From Chloroflexota bacterium (lineage in GTDB: Bacteria; Chloroflexota; Anaerolineae; Anaerolineales; Villigracilaceae): a stretch of DNA of 10,051 bases. Both the position numbers and the translations under genes were made by a program. Shown here one piece after another: positions 1 through 5,190 of this stretch. Where the stretch lies: contig JACPVD010000241.1 of NCBI GenBank assembly GCA_016191895.1, forward strand, positions 1 through 10,051, in the 5' to 3' direction. Numbering within the stretch: position 1 is the stretch's first letter; every line of letters starts with the position of its first letter. The notes under the pieces are model-generated. The model was given only the letters and a program-made list of their open reading frames with translations. It ran no database searches and was not told where the DNA came from.

Positions 1-204
1 GACACCGTATTCGACTCCAACGGCGTTCAAGTTGTGGTCGATAACGTCTCCATCGATTATCTTCGCGACGCCACCGTCGACTTCGTCAACGATCCGCAAC
101 GCGGGCAGGGGTTCGCGGTCAACAGCCCGAATGCCCAAAGCGGCCACTCGCATGGCGAAGGCGGGTGCGGCTGCGGCGGCGGTTCATGCGGATGCAATAA
201 CTAA
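1..204 (+). CDS. A-type iron-sulfur cluster carrier (IscA/ErpA/HesB family), C-terminal part
   Basis: The reading frame is open from base 1 to TAA at 202-204 and gives 67 residues; the start lies left of the window. The family accepts Fe-S clusters and passes them to apo-proteins in the cytoplasm. Visible signatures are the VVVDNVSIDYL segment (residues 11-21), the GFAVNSPNA segment (38-45), which matches the family's GF...NPNA, and the C-terminal ligand motif C56-G-C58-G. The first conserved ligand Cys would lie upstream and cannot be seen. The tail is unusual: most members end soon after CGCGxSF, but here a His/Gly-rich stretch (HSHGEGG) precedes CGCG and a second Cys pair, C63-G-C65, follows before the final NN. 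Family assignment is secure. The choice between IscA, ErpA and SufA cannot be made from this fragment. Confidence 0.88.
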   Translation, partial: DTVFDSNGVQVVVDNVSIDYLRDATVDFVNDPQRGQGFAVNSPNAQSGHSHGEGGCGCGGGSCGCNN

Positions 205-228
205 GATTGGATTATCTTGCGTTTCAAG

Positions 229-244
229 GCAACGCGAACGTTGC
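229..244 (+). other. Small hairpin between the Fe-S carrier and its terminator
   Basis: GCAACG (229-234) pairs perfectly with CGTTGC (239-244) across a CGAA loop. It has no T-run, so it is not a terminator alone. It lies in the 3' untranslated part of the Fe-S carrier transcript, 16 bases before the terminator stem, and could stabilise the mRNA end or be chance. Confidence 0.3.
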
Positions 245-259
245 TGTGCGCTGTATTTC

Positions 260-290
260 AACTGACCGGGAAAACCCGGTCAGTTTTTGT
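260..290 (+). terminator. Rho-independent terminator of the Fe-S carrier gene
   Basis: A perfect 11-bp GC-rich stem (260-270 with 275-285) closes an AAAA loop and is followed at once by a T-run (284-288, then GTT). It lies 56 bases after the stop of the upstream gene. On the opposite strand the same stem follows the convergent SH3 gene, but no T-run follows it in that direction, so it should work mainly for the + strand. A third copy of CCCGGTCA lies at 295-302. Confidence 0.9.
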
Positions 291-299
291 TCAACCCGG

Positions 300-926
300 T
301 CATCTTCCCCGCAAGAAGGAGATGATCGCGCCTAACGCGCCAACGAATCCAAAACCGAAAATCAGCAATCCCATTGGGATACGCGCCGCAGTTTCATCTT
401 CATTGACAAATGTGGCTATACTCAAAGGCGCGGGAGGCGTAAAAGTGGGCAGGCGGGTGGATACAACCGGCGTTATAAATGCGGCCACAAGGGTCGGGTT
501 CAAGTTGACAATGGGAGTGGAGGCCGGCGTGGGCGTGGGTGGCGCGGAGAGGATCGGCAAAGGACCAATTTTTTTCATTTCGACATATGGCGCGTAAATC
601 CATGCGACAGAGTTGGGGACACCGGGATAATAGATTTGAATCCAGTTTCTGTCTTCTGAGTAACCGTAGGCCGGCACCTCCTGCCCGGCGAGTAAAACGC
701 CAATGGCGGGATAAAGGTAGATGCTCGGGCCTGAATATACGTTTTCTTGCGGGTGATTATCATCGAGATATAACGCCACAATTGCGCCGGCGGGCGTTCC
801 GGTGACGGTTGGGATGGAACCCGTCGGCTGTTGGGCATGAGCGGATGATGACGGGGACGGATACAGCGCTGGCAAACTGACTGCCAGAGCCAGCATCAAA
901 AGGGAAAATAACTTGAGCCTGCGCAT
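300..926 (-). CDS. Secreted, membrane-anchored bacterial SH3-domain protein (paralogue 2 of a tandem pair)
   Basis: 208 residues. A signal peptide covers about residues 1-31 (basic start MRRLK, hydrophobic core, AHA-type cleavage site). A bacterial SH3-like fold covers about 45-118, with the elements VYSGPS...YPAIGVLLAGQEVPAYGYS and NWIQIYYPG...AWIYAPYV. A Pro/Thr/Ala linker follows (about 124-168), and the chain ends in a membrane helix at 183-205 with a basic cytoplasmic end (RGR). The product should therefore be held at the outer face of the membrane. SH3b domains often bind cell-wall or surface polymers; the ligand here is unknown. The start lies one base after the stop of the upstream paralogue and has no clear Shine-Dalgarno, so translational coupling is likely. 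Its repeat motif is less canonical than in the neighbour (NVYSGPS instead of NVRMGPS), which suggests divergence after duplication. Confidence 0.8.
   Translation of the reverse strand: MRRLKLFSLLMLALAVSLPALYPSPSSSAHAQQPTGSIPTVTGTPAGAIVALYLDDNHPQENVYSGPSIYLYPAIGVLLAGQEVPAYGYSEDRNWIQIYYPGVPNSVAWIYAPYVEMKKIGPLPILSAPPTPTPASTPIVNLNPTLVAAFITPVVSTRLPTFTPPAPLSIATFVNEDETAARIPMGLLIFGFGFVGALGAIISFLRGR
445..462. repeat. 18-bp segment shared by the two SH3 paralogues (copy 1)
   Basis: These bases are identical to 1079-1096 in the neighbouring gene. They encode the linker motif STRLPT in both proteins, followed by FTPP. This is the best-conserved DNA stretch I found between the two genes. Confidence 0.75.
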
Positions 927-927
927 G

Positions 928-1554
928 TTATCGCCGCAATATCACCGACAACAAGAAACCGATCACGCCCAAAATGACGAAGGCAACGATGACCACCCCC
1001 AGGGGAATCGATTCGCCTTCGCGGGTTGCGGGCGTTTGGGTATAAATAGGAAAGGTCATCGATGGCGGCGGCGTGAACGTGGGCAGGCGGGTGGATGTTG
1101 GAAGGACGTTAAACTGCGCGGCGAGGGTTGGGTCGATGGTGGGCGTGGCAGGCGGCACCGGCGTTGGCGGAGACTCCACGACAAACAACGTCCCCGGCGG
1201 GGAAACTGATACCAGCGGCGAATACACCCAGCCTTTGTTGTAAGGCGCGCCCGGAAATTCTATTTGAACCCAATCTCCACCGGCAGACTTCCCAAGCGCG
1301 GGCGCAGTGGCTCCCCGTAACAGTGTGCCTACAATCGGGTATATTGACGCGCTCGGCCCCATGCGCACGTTGATCTGCGGTTCTTCGGTGATGACGGTGA
1401 TGTACATGCCGGTCGAAGAGGCCGGGGCGGAGGGAGTGGTCGTCGATTGCCGGGCCAGCACAACGGTCGGAAGAGATGCGGAGAACGTCATCCACAAAAA
1501 AAACAACACGGGAAGGATCGTCCAAAGAAGGCGGGGAAACTGAAGTCTTTTCAT
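928..1554 (-). CDS. Secreted, membrane-anchored bacterial SH3-domain protein (paralogue 1 of a tandem pair)
   Basis: 208 residues from the ATG at 1554-1552, exactly the length of the downstream paralogue. It has a signal peptide or N-terminal anchor (about 1-35), a bacterial SH3 domain (about 50-118) with the classical NVRMGPS motif at 62-68 and WVQIEFPG...GWVYSPLV, a Pro/Thr linker (129-165), and a C-terminal helix (183-205) ending in RR. The architecture suggests an extracytoplasmic domain on a flexible stalk. The start is uncertain: in-frame alternatives are the ATG at 1569 (five residues longer) and a TTG at 1584. I chose 1554 because MKRLQF followed by the hydrophobic core makes the best signal peptide and matches the paralogue in length. 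None of these starts has a Shine-Dalgarno. It is first in a two-gene operon and divergent from the zinc-ribbon gene. Confidence 0.8.
   Translation of the reverse strand: MKRLQFPRLLWTILPVLFFLWMTFSASLPTVVLARQSTTTPSAPASSTGMYITVITEEPQINVRMGPSASIYPIVGTLLRGATAPALGKSAGGDWVQIEFPGAPYNKGWVYSPLVSVSPPGTLFVVESPPTPVPPATPTIDPTLAAQFNVLPTSTRLPTFTPPPSMTFPIYTQTPATREGESIPLGVVIVAFVILGVIGFLLSVILRR
1079..1096. repeat. 18-bp segment shared by the two SH3 paralogues (copy 2)
   Basis: Identical to 445-462. It encodes STRLPT at the same place in the linker (residues 154-159 here, 156-161 in the paralogue), supporting tandem duplication. Confidence 0.75.
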
Positions 1555-1587
1555 TTCGTAAGTAAACATCAAGGAGAATCGCAAAGG

Positions 1588-1599
1588 CGATTATAATCG
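1588..1599. promoter_or_regulatory. Palindromic -10 box shared by two divergent promoters
   Basis: CGATTATAATCG is a perfect palindrome that contains TATAAT on both strands (1592-1597 on +, 1595-1590 on -). On the + strand it ends 7 bases before the ATG at 1605, so the expected transcription start falls on or next to the start codon and the mRNA would be leaderless. This agrees with the absence of a Shine-Dalgarno. On the - strand transcription should begin near 1583, giving a leader of about 14 bases to the ATG at 1569 or about 29 to that at 1554. I see no good -35 box on either strand. RNA polymerase could occupy only one direction at a time. Confidence 0.6.
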
Positions 1600-1604
1600 A
1601 CATC

Positions 1605-2189
1605 ATGGAGAGAAAAGTTTTTCACGGAACAATCAAACCTGTGGATGTTGCAGAGGCGTTGGTGGCTGAATTCAACCACGGCAACCTGCGCGTGCAAACC
1701 CTCGGGCAAAGCGACAGAATGGTGGTGCAGATCGGCACACAGCCGGGGGCGGCTTCCGGCGGGCAAACCGCGATGACCGTGACCGTTCAAAAGTGGGAAG
1801 ACGGTATCATGGTGGAGTTGGGCCAGCAGGCCTGGCTGGGGGTGGCGGCCAGTTTGGGGATCAGCGCATTGGCGGCTCTGCGAAATCCGTTCAGCCTGCT
1901 TGGACGGCTCGACGATATTGCGCAGGACATCGAGAACCTGCAGTTGAGCGATCGCATATGGCAGACAATCACTCAGACTGCAAAAGCGGCCGGGGCGGGT
2001 GTTGATCTATCGGATCGCCTGAAGGCATTGACTTGCGAGTATTGCCATACCGCCAATTCCGCCGGCCGCCCGTCGTGCGTTGCCTGCGGGGCGCCGCTGG
2101 GAAATGTACAGCCTACAACCTGCCGTAACTGCGGCTATGTGGTGAAGCAAACCGACAGGATATGCCCAAATTGCAACCAGTCCCTGTGA
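1605..2189 (+). CDS. Double zinc-ribbon protein of unknown function, first gene of the FHA operon
   Basis: 194 residues. The N-terminal part (1-75) looks like a small alpha/beta domain I do not recognise. Residues 76-92 (AWLGVAASLGISALAAL) are hydrophobic and could touch or cross the membrane. Residues 100-140 are helical and charged. The C-terminus holds two zinc ribbons: C144/C147 with C158/C161, and C173/C176 with C187/C190, the double zinc-ribbon pattern. Such ribbons usually serve protein or nucleic-acid contacts. No catalytic motif is visible. The ATG follows a TATAAT box by 7 bases, so the transcript is probably leaderless. The FHA gene starts 13 bases after the stop, so the two are very likely co-transcribed and may act together in phosphothreonine signalling; that role is inference. 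Confidence 0.8.
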   Translation: MERKVFHGTIKPVDVAEALVAEFNHGNLRVQTLGQSDRMVVQIGTQPGAASGGQTAMTVTVQKWEDGIMVELGQQAWLGVAASLGISALAALRNPFSLLGRLDDIAQDIENLQLSDRIWQTITQTAKAAGAGVDLSDRLKALTCEYCHTANSAGRPSCVACGAPLGNVQPTTCRNCGYVVKQTDRICPNCNQSL

Positions 2190-2202
2190 TTGCTGAGCAC
2201 CA

Positions 2203-3024
2203 ATGAACCTGAAGGAAATCGAAGCGCGACTGCAATCTCTCATCGAAGTGGATTTGTTGAGCATCCTGCCCGGCAGGAAGATGGAGGATGTGATCGTCCA
2301 GAAACTGGCGGCGGCGATTCAACATAACACCGCAACGCTGGAGGACGGCTCCGTTGCCGCGCCGAATGTATTTACGCTGGTTTTGCATCCCGAGGAATCC
2401 ATCAAATGGCGGAATGCCCAATTCATTGCGATTTTGTCACATTCCATCACTACAGTGGCACAGGAGGCGGGGTTTGGAGTTACAATATCACCGGCCATTA
2501 CCGTTTCCACAGACCCCAAAATACCTTTAAATGACGCTCAAATCGTCGCGTCGTACCGGATGGATGATTCAATGTCACAAACAAACGCAACTCCTCTCGA
2601 TACCGGAAATCTTGAAGAGGCGAACCCAATTCCCGAAAACGCATTTTTGATTGTGGAGGGGGTTAAGGTGTTTCCGCTTAAACTTCCGGTTGTAAACATC
2701 GGGCGCAGGCTCGACAACCAGCTGGTTGTGGACGATCCGCGCGTTTCGCGGGCTCATGCCCAGTTGCGCGCGATCAAGGGAAGATTTGTGGTGTTCGATT
2801 TGAATTCCACCGGGGGAACATTCGTAAACGGACAGCGCGCCAGCCAGGTGGTCCTGTATCCCGGCGACGTCATCTCGCTGGCAGGCGTGGCGTTGATCTT
2901 CGGGCAGGATAACCCGCCCCCGCGCCTCGACCTGAAAGATACCGCGCCGTTTCCAAAAATCGCATCAGACCGCCCCACCGCCACATTGAAAGATCACTCC
3001 ACGGCAAAACTAAAGAAAAAATGA
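2203..3024 (+). CDS. DUF3662-FHA domain protein (FhaA-like)
   Basis: 273 residues. Residues 1-118 resemble the N-terminal domain of FhaA proteins (DUF3662): a start helix, LPGRKMEDVIVQKL, then PNVFTLVLHPEE and a final strand near QIVASY. A polar linker follows (119-146). The FHA domain spans about 148-235 and keeps the phosphothreonine-reading residues: G167-R168, S182-R-A-H185 and N201-S-T-G-G-T...N209-G. It should bind phosphothreonine on partner proteins. In Actinobacteria FhaA works with Ser/Thr kinases around cell-wall synthesis; no kinase gene lies in this window. The tail (240-273) is Lys/Thr-rich (T247, T259, T261, T267) and could itself be phosphorylated, which is inference. No strong ribosome-binding site precedes the start, so coupling to the upstream gene is likely. 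The next gene overlaps by 4 bases (ATGA). Confidence 0.87.
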   Translation: MNLKEIEARLQSLIEVDLLSILPGRKMEDVIVQKLAAAIQHNTATLEDGSVAAPNVFTLVLHPEESIKWRNAQFIAILSHSITTVAQEAGFGVTISPAITVSTDPKIPLNDAQIVASYRMDDSMSQTNATPLDTGNLEEANPIPENAFLIVEGVKVFPLKLPVVNIGRRLDNQLVVDDPRVSRAHAQLRAIKGRFVVFDLNSTGGTFVNGQRASQVVLYPGDVISLAGVALIFGQDNPPPRLDLKDTAPFPKIASDRPTATLKDHSTAKLKKK

Positions 3025-3491
3025 GCGCTCCCATCATATTGGCGCTGCGCCTTACGATGGCCTTTGCCCTGTACGGCTTTCTTGGCTGGGCGATTTTCGT
3101 CCTCTGGCGCGACGTGCAAAAGCAGGGCGCATTGCTTGCAAATCGCCGCGTGCCGGGCATCAGCCTGGCGATTCGATTCCACGACGAGACACCCGTGGTA
3201 AAGAATTTCTCGCAGGCGGAAATCGTCATCGGACGCGATCCCGGCTGCGACATCGCCCTCGCAGACGACACCGTATCCACCCGCCACGCGCAATTGACGT
3301 ATCATCACGGCCAATGGTGGCTTAGCGACCTGACCTCCACCAACGGCACGGCGTTAAACAATATCCTTCTGAGCATGCCCACTGTGCTGGCGTCCGGCGA
3401 TGAAATCCATTGCGGCGGAACACGCCTGAGTGTGAATCTTTCGACAGACGCTTTTATATCCCCCACCTTGAAACTGGAGAGAAAACCATGA
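3021..3491 (+). CDS. Membrane-anchored FHA domain protein (FhaB-like)
   Basis: 156 residues. A single N-terminal membrane helix (about 5-29) is followed by the basic WRDVQKQ and a cytoplasmic linker. The FHA domain covers about 48-138, with G71-R72, S86-T-R-H89 and the loop T105-S-T-N108-G-T110, all expected for phosphothreonine binding. The order (anchor, then FHA) and the position after a DUF3662-FHA gene recall the fhaA-fhaB pair of Actinobacteria, although only this protein has the membrane anchor. It probably brings a phosphorylated partner to the inner face of the membrane. The start overlaps the previous gene by 4 bases (ATGA), and the stop overlaps mtnP in the same way, so the three genes should be translated together. 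Confidence 0.87.
   Translation: MSAPIILALRLTMAFALYGFLGWAIFVLWRDVQKQGALLANRRVPGISLAIRFHDETPVVKNFSQAEIVIGRDPGCDIALADDTVSTRHAQLTYHHGQWWLSDLTSTNGTALNNILLSMPTVLASGDEIHCGGTRLSVNLSTDAFISPTLKLERKP
3475..3490 (+). promoter_or_regulatory. Ribosome-binding site that fixes the mtnP start
   Basis: GGAG at 3476-3479 lies 8 bases before the ATG at 3488. It supports this ATG over the longer in-frame extension to 3410, which would run through the end of the FHA gene in another frame. Confidence 0.75.
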
Positions 3492-4354
3492 CCGACAATG
3501 CTTCGATTGCGATCATCGGCGGATCCGGGTTATATCACATGCCCGGCTTGCAGGACGTCGAAGAACGGGCGGTGGACACCCCATTTGGAAGACCCAGCGC
3601 GCCCATTGTGACCGGTCTGTTGGAAAATACACGCGTGGCGTTCCTTGCGCGGCATGGCATCGGGCATCACATCGCGCCCGGCGAGGTGCCATATCGCGCA
3701 AATATTTATGCATTGAAATCCCTCGGCGTGGCACGTGTGATCAGCATCAGCGCATGTGGCTCTTTGCGCGAAGACTATGCGCCGGGGCATATCGTCATTC
3801 CCGATAATATTTTCGATCACACCAAAAACCGCGCCCGCAGTTTCTTTGGCGATGGATTGGTGGCGCATATCGGCGTGGCAGATCCGTTCTGCGACAATCT
3901 CTCCGATCAAGTAGAGGCGGCGGTGCGCAAAACGGGAGCGACAACCCATCGCGGCGGATCGTTCATCACAATCGAGGGCCCGCGTTTTTCGACAAAAGCC
4001 GAATCGAATGTATTCCGCGCATGGGGCATGTCGATCATTGGGATGACAGCCGCGCCCGAAGCCTTCCTCGCGCGAGAAGCGGAGATGTGCTACGCAACGA
4101 TGGCGCATGTAACCGATTATGATGTGTGGCACAAAAGCGAATCGCCAGTGACAGTCGAGATGGTCATCCAAACGTTGAACAGGAATACGCAAAAAGCGCA
4201 GGAGGCCATTCGCAACCTGTTGCGCGAATTGAACCCCAAACGCGATTGCGCCTGTGGCGAAGCCCTCTCCACTGCGCTGATCACAGATCCAAAAGTCATT
4301 CCCGATGAAACACGCAAAAGACTGGATTTACTGGCACAGAAGTATTTGAAATAA
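3488..4354 (+). CDS. mtnP: S-methyl-5'-thioadenosine phosphorylase (MTAP), methionine salvage
   Basis: 288 residues, a normal length for the family. It cleaves 5'-methylthioadenosine, a by-product of polyamine and other SAM-dependent synthesis, with phosphate to give adenine and 5-methylthioribose-1-phosphate in the cytoplasm. Family landmarks in order are the phosphate loop G11-G-S-G14, FLARHGIGH (52-60), SACGSLRE (88-95), IEGPRFST (162-169), the substrate-site GMTAAPE (185-191) and T209-D-Y-D212, whose acidic residues hold the purine. SACGSLRE fits MTAP better than the inosine-type SAVGSL. After residue 250 there is an extension with CACGEAL, seen in bacterial MTAPs. The start is fixed by GGAG at 3476-3479 and overlaps the upstream FHA stop by 4 bases. 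It is the last gene of the operon. Coupling to FHA genes is unusual, since salvage genes more often sit together. Confidence 0.93.
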   Translation: MTDNASIAIIGGSGLYHMPGLQDVEERAVDTPFGRPSAPIVTGLLENTRVAFLARHGIGHHIAPGEVPYRANIYALKSLGVARVISISACGSLREDYAPGHIVIPDNIFDHTKNRARSFFGDGLVAHIGVADPFCDNLSDQVEAAVRKTGATTHRGGSFITIEGPRFSTKAESNVFRAWGMSIIGMTAAPEAFLAREAEMCYATMAHVTDYDVWHKSESPVTVEMVIQTLNRNTQKAQEAIRNLLRELNPKRDCACGEALSTALITDPKVIPDETRKRLDLLAQKYLK

Positions 4355-4370
4355 AATGGGCGTGTTTCAT
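4305..4370 (+). other. Long-range inverted repeat spanning the mtnP stop codon
   Basis: ATGAAACACGC (4305-4315, inside mtnP) is the exact reverse complement of 4360-4370, just after the stop. The 44-base loop contains the end of the gene. It could fold in the mRNA and affect 3'-end stability. No T-run follows. It may also be chance. Confidence 0.35.
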
Positions 4371-4390
4371 TTGAGTTGAATGACTGTCCA

Positions 4391-4418
4391 GAAGGTTGAC
4401 GAGGCGGCCAAAACCTTC
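4391..4418 (+). other. Weak hairpin downstream of mtnP
   Basis: GAAGGTT (4391-4397) pairs exactly with AACCTTC (4412-4418) over a 14-base loop. There is no T-run. The rest of 4355-4514 holds no credible gene and no tRNA that I can fold. Confidence 0.25.
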
Positions 4419-4514
4419 GGGACGTTCCATCCTTTCAACTTGCTTGAAACCCACCCAAATAAAATCACCGCCCGTTCAGTCTTGATCGCCATCTCTTGTA
4501 TGACGAGTTTCACA

Positions 4515-4566
4515 ATAACGGCGCAGAACCCTGGGAATTCTGCGCCGTTATCTATCCCGGCTTTTT
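4515..4566. terminator. Strong hairpin between convergent genes (probable terminator)
   Basis: A perfect 14-bp stem (4515-4528 with 4538-4551) closes a 9-base loop. It lies between mtnP (+) and the nitroreductase (-), where a terminator for both is expected. On the + strand a run of five T (4562-4566) comes only 10 bases after the stem, so termination may be imperfect. On the - strand no clear T-run follows. It could also act as an mRNA 3'-end protecting structure. Confidence 0.65.
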
Positions 4567-4587
4567 CGTGCTATTTGTGTTGTGCTT

Positions 4588-5145
4588 CTACTCCATCCAA
4601 ATCGTTCTATCTTCGACAGAGGGTCTCGCCGCGGGTTCACTCTCAAATTCGGGATACCCCACATAAATAAACCCGGCGATGTGCTGATCGACGGCAAGGC
4701 CAAGGTACTCCTTCACCTTCGGATAATGCGCCCAATCGCCGGTGCGCCAGATCGCGCCGAGTCCCAGGGCGTGTGCGGCCAATAAAATATTCTGGCAGGC
4801 CGCAGACACCGCGGAAAGGTTTTCCACTTCCAAAACTTTCGCTTCGGAGGGTTTATCCACGCCAACAGCGATAATCACGGGAGCGCGGAGCGGCAAAGCC
4901 CGGGCCTTGTCCAATGCCTCTTGCAGGAGATCAGGGTGACGGTCCAGTTGGGATACGGCGAACACATCCCCAAGCTTATTCCGCGAGTTTCCGGTCAACA
5001 CGATAAATCGCCCGGGTCTCACCTTGTGATGATTCGGCGCCTGATTACCGGCGTCCAATAATTTTCGAATCAACTCGCGCGGCGGGGCATCCGCCTTCAT
5101 CTTCTTTACAGAATGTCGCTTATGAATCGCTTCGAAAAATTCCAT
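4588..5145 (-). CDS. Nitroreductase-family flavoprotein, YdjA-like
   Basis: 185 residues, typical of the short YdjA-like nitroreductases. These FMN enzymes reduce nitro compounds, quinones or similar acceptors with NAD(P)H; the natural substrate here is not known. Visible marks are the FMN-phosphate region AIHKRHSVKK (5-14), GNQAPNHHKVRPGRFIVL (32-49), the KARALPLRAPVIIAVG core, LSAVSAACQNILLAAHALGLGAIWRTG in the dimer and FMN region (the GIWR-type motif is characteristic) and GFIYVGYP near the C-terminus. The start at 5145 was chosen over an upstream in-frame extension because AGGAG sits 6 bases before it and MEFFEAIHKRHSVK is the family's normal N-terminus. It is divergent from the deacetylase gene with only 45 bases between starts, so the two promoter regions must overlap. 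Confidence 0.88.
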   Translation of the reverse strand: MEFFEAIHKRHSVKKMKADAPPRELIRKLLDAGNQAPNHHKVRPGRFIVLTGNSRNKLGDVFAVSQLDRHPDLLQEALDKARALPLRAPVIIAVGVDKPSEAKVLEVENLSAVSAACQNILLAAHALGLGAIWRTGDWAHYPKVKEYLGLAVDQHIAGFIYVGYPEFESEPAARPSVEDRTIWME

Positions 5146-5158
5146 AGATTCTCCTGGC
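5146..5158 (-). promoter_or_regulatory. Ribosome-binding site of the nitroreductase gene
   Basis: On the - strand AGGAG lies 6 bases before the ATG at 5145-5143. It decides this start over an in-frame extension of 43 codons that would run into the divergent gene. Confidence 0.8.
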
Positions 5159-5173
5159 GCACAGACGCTTGAG

Positions 5174-5190
5174 GGTAAAATAGTCTTACC
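5174..5190 (+). promoter_or_regulatory. -10-like box and short inverted repeat directly before the deacetylase start
   Basis: TAAAAT at 5176-5181 is a -10-like box ending 9 bases before the ATG at 5191, so transcription would start at or just before the start codon. It lies inside the inverted repeat GGTAA (5174-5178) / TTACC (5186-5190), a possible operator or small hairpin. No Shine-Dalgarno is correctly placed (GAGGG at 5171-5175 is 15 bases away). I see no -35 box. Confidence 0.45.

Noticed and set aside
217..597. Open frame on the + strand (126 codons)
   Set aside because: It runs through the terminator at 260-290 and opposite the SH3 gene. Its composition is that of an antisense shadow.
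3530..4192. Long open frame on the - strand (220 codons)
   Set aside because: It lies fully opposite mtnP, which has clear family motifs along its length. The antisense translation is rich in Cys, His and Arg and shows no domain.
4355..4514. Possible tRNA or small RNA gene after mtnP
   Set aside because: I could fold no cloverleaf, found no T-loop sequence, and the only short hairpin (4391-4418) lacks supporting promoter or terminator signals.
4380..4670. Open frame on the + strand after mtnP (96 codons)
   Set aside because: It runs through the 14-bp hairpin and into the antisense of the nitroreductase end. There is no ribosome-binding site and the composition is not protein-like.
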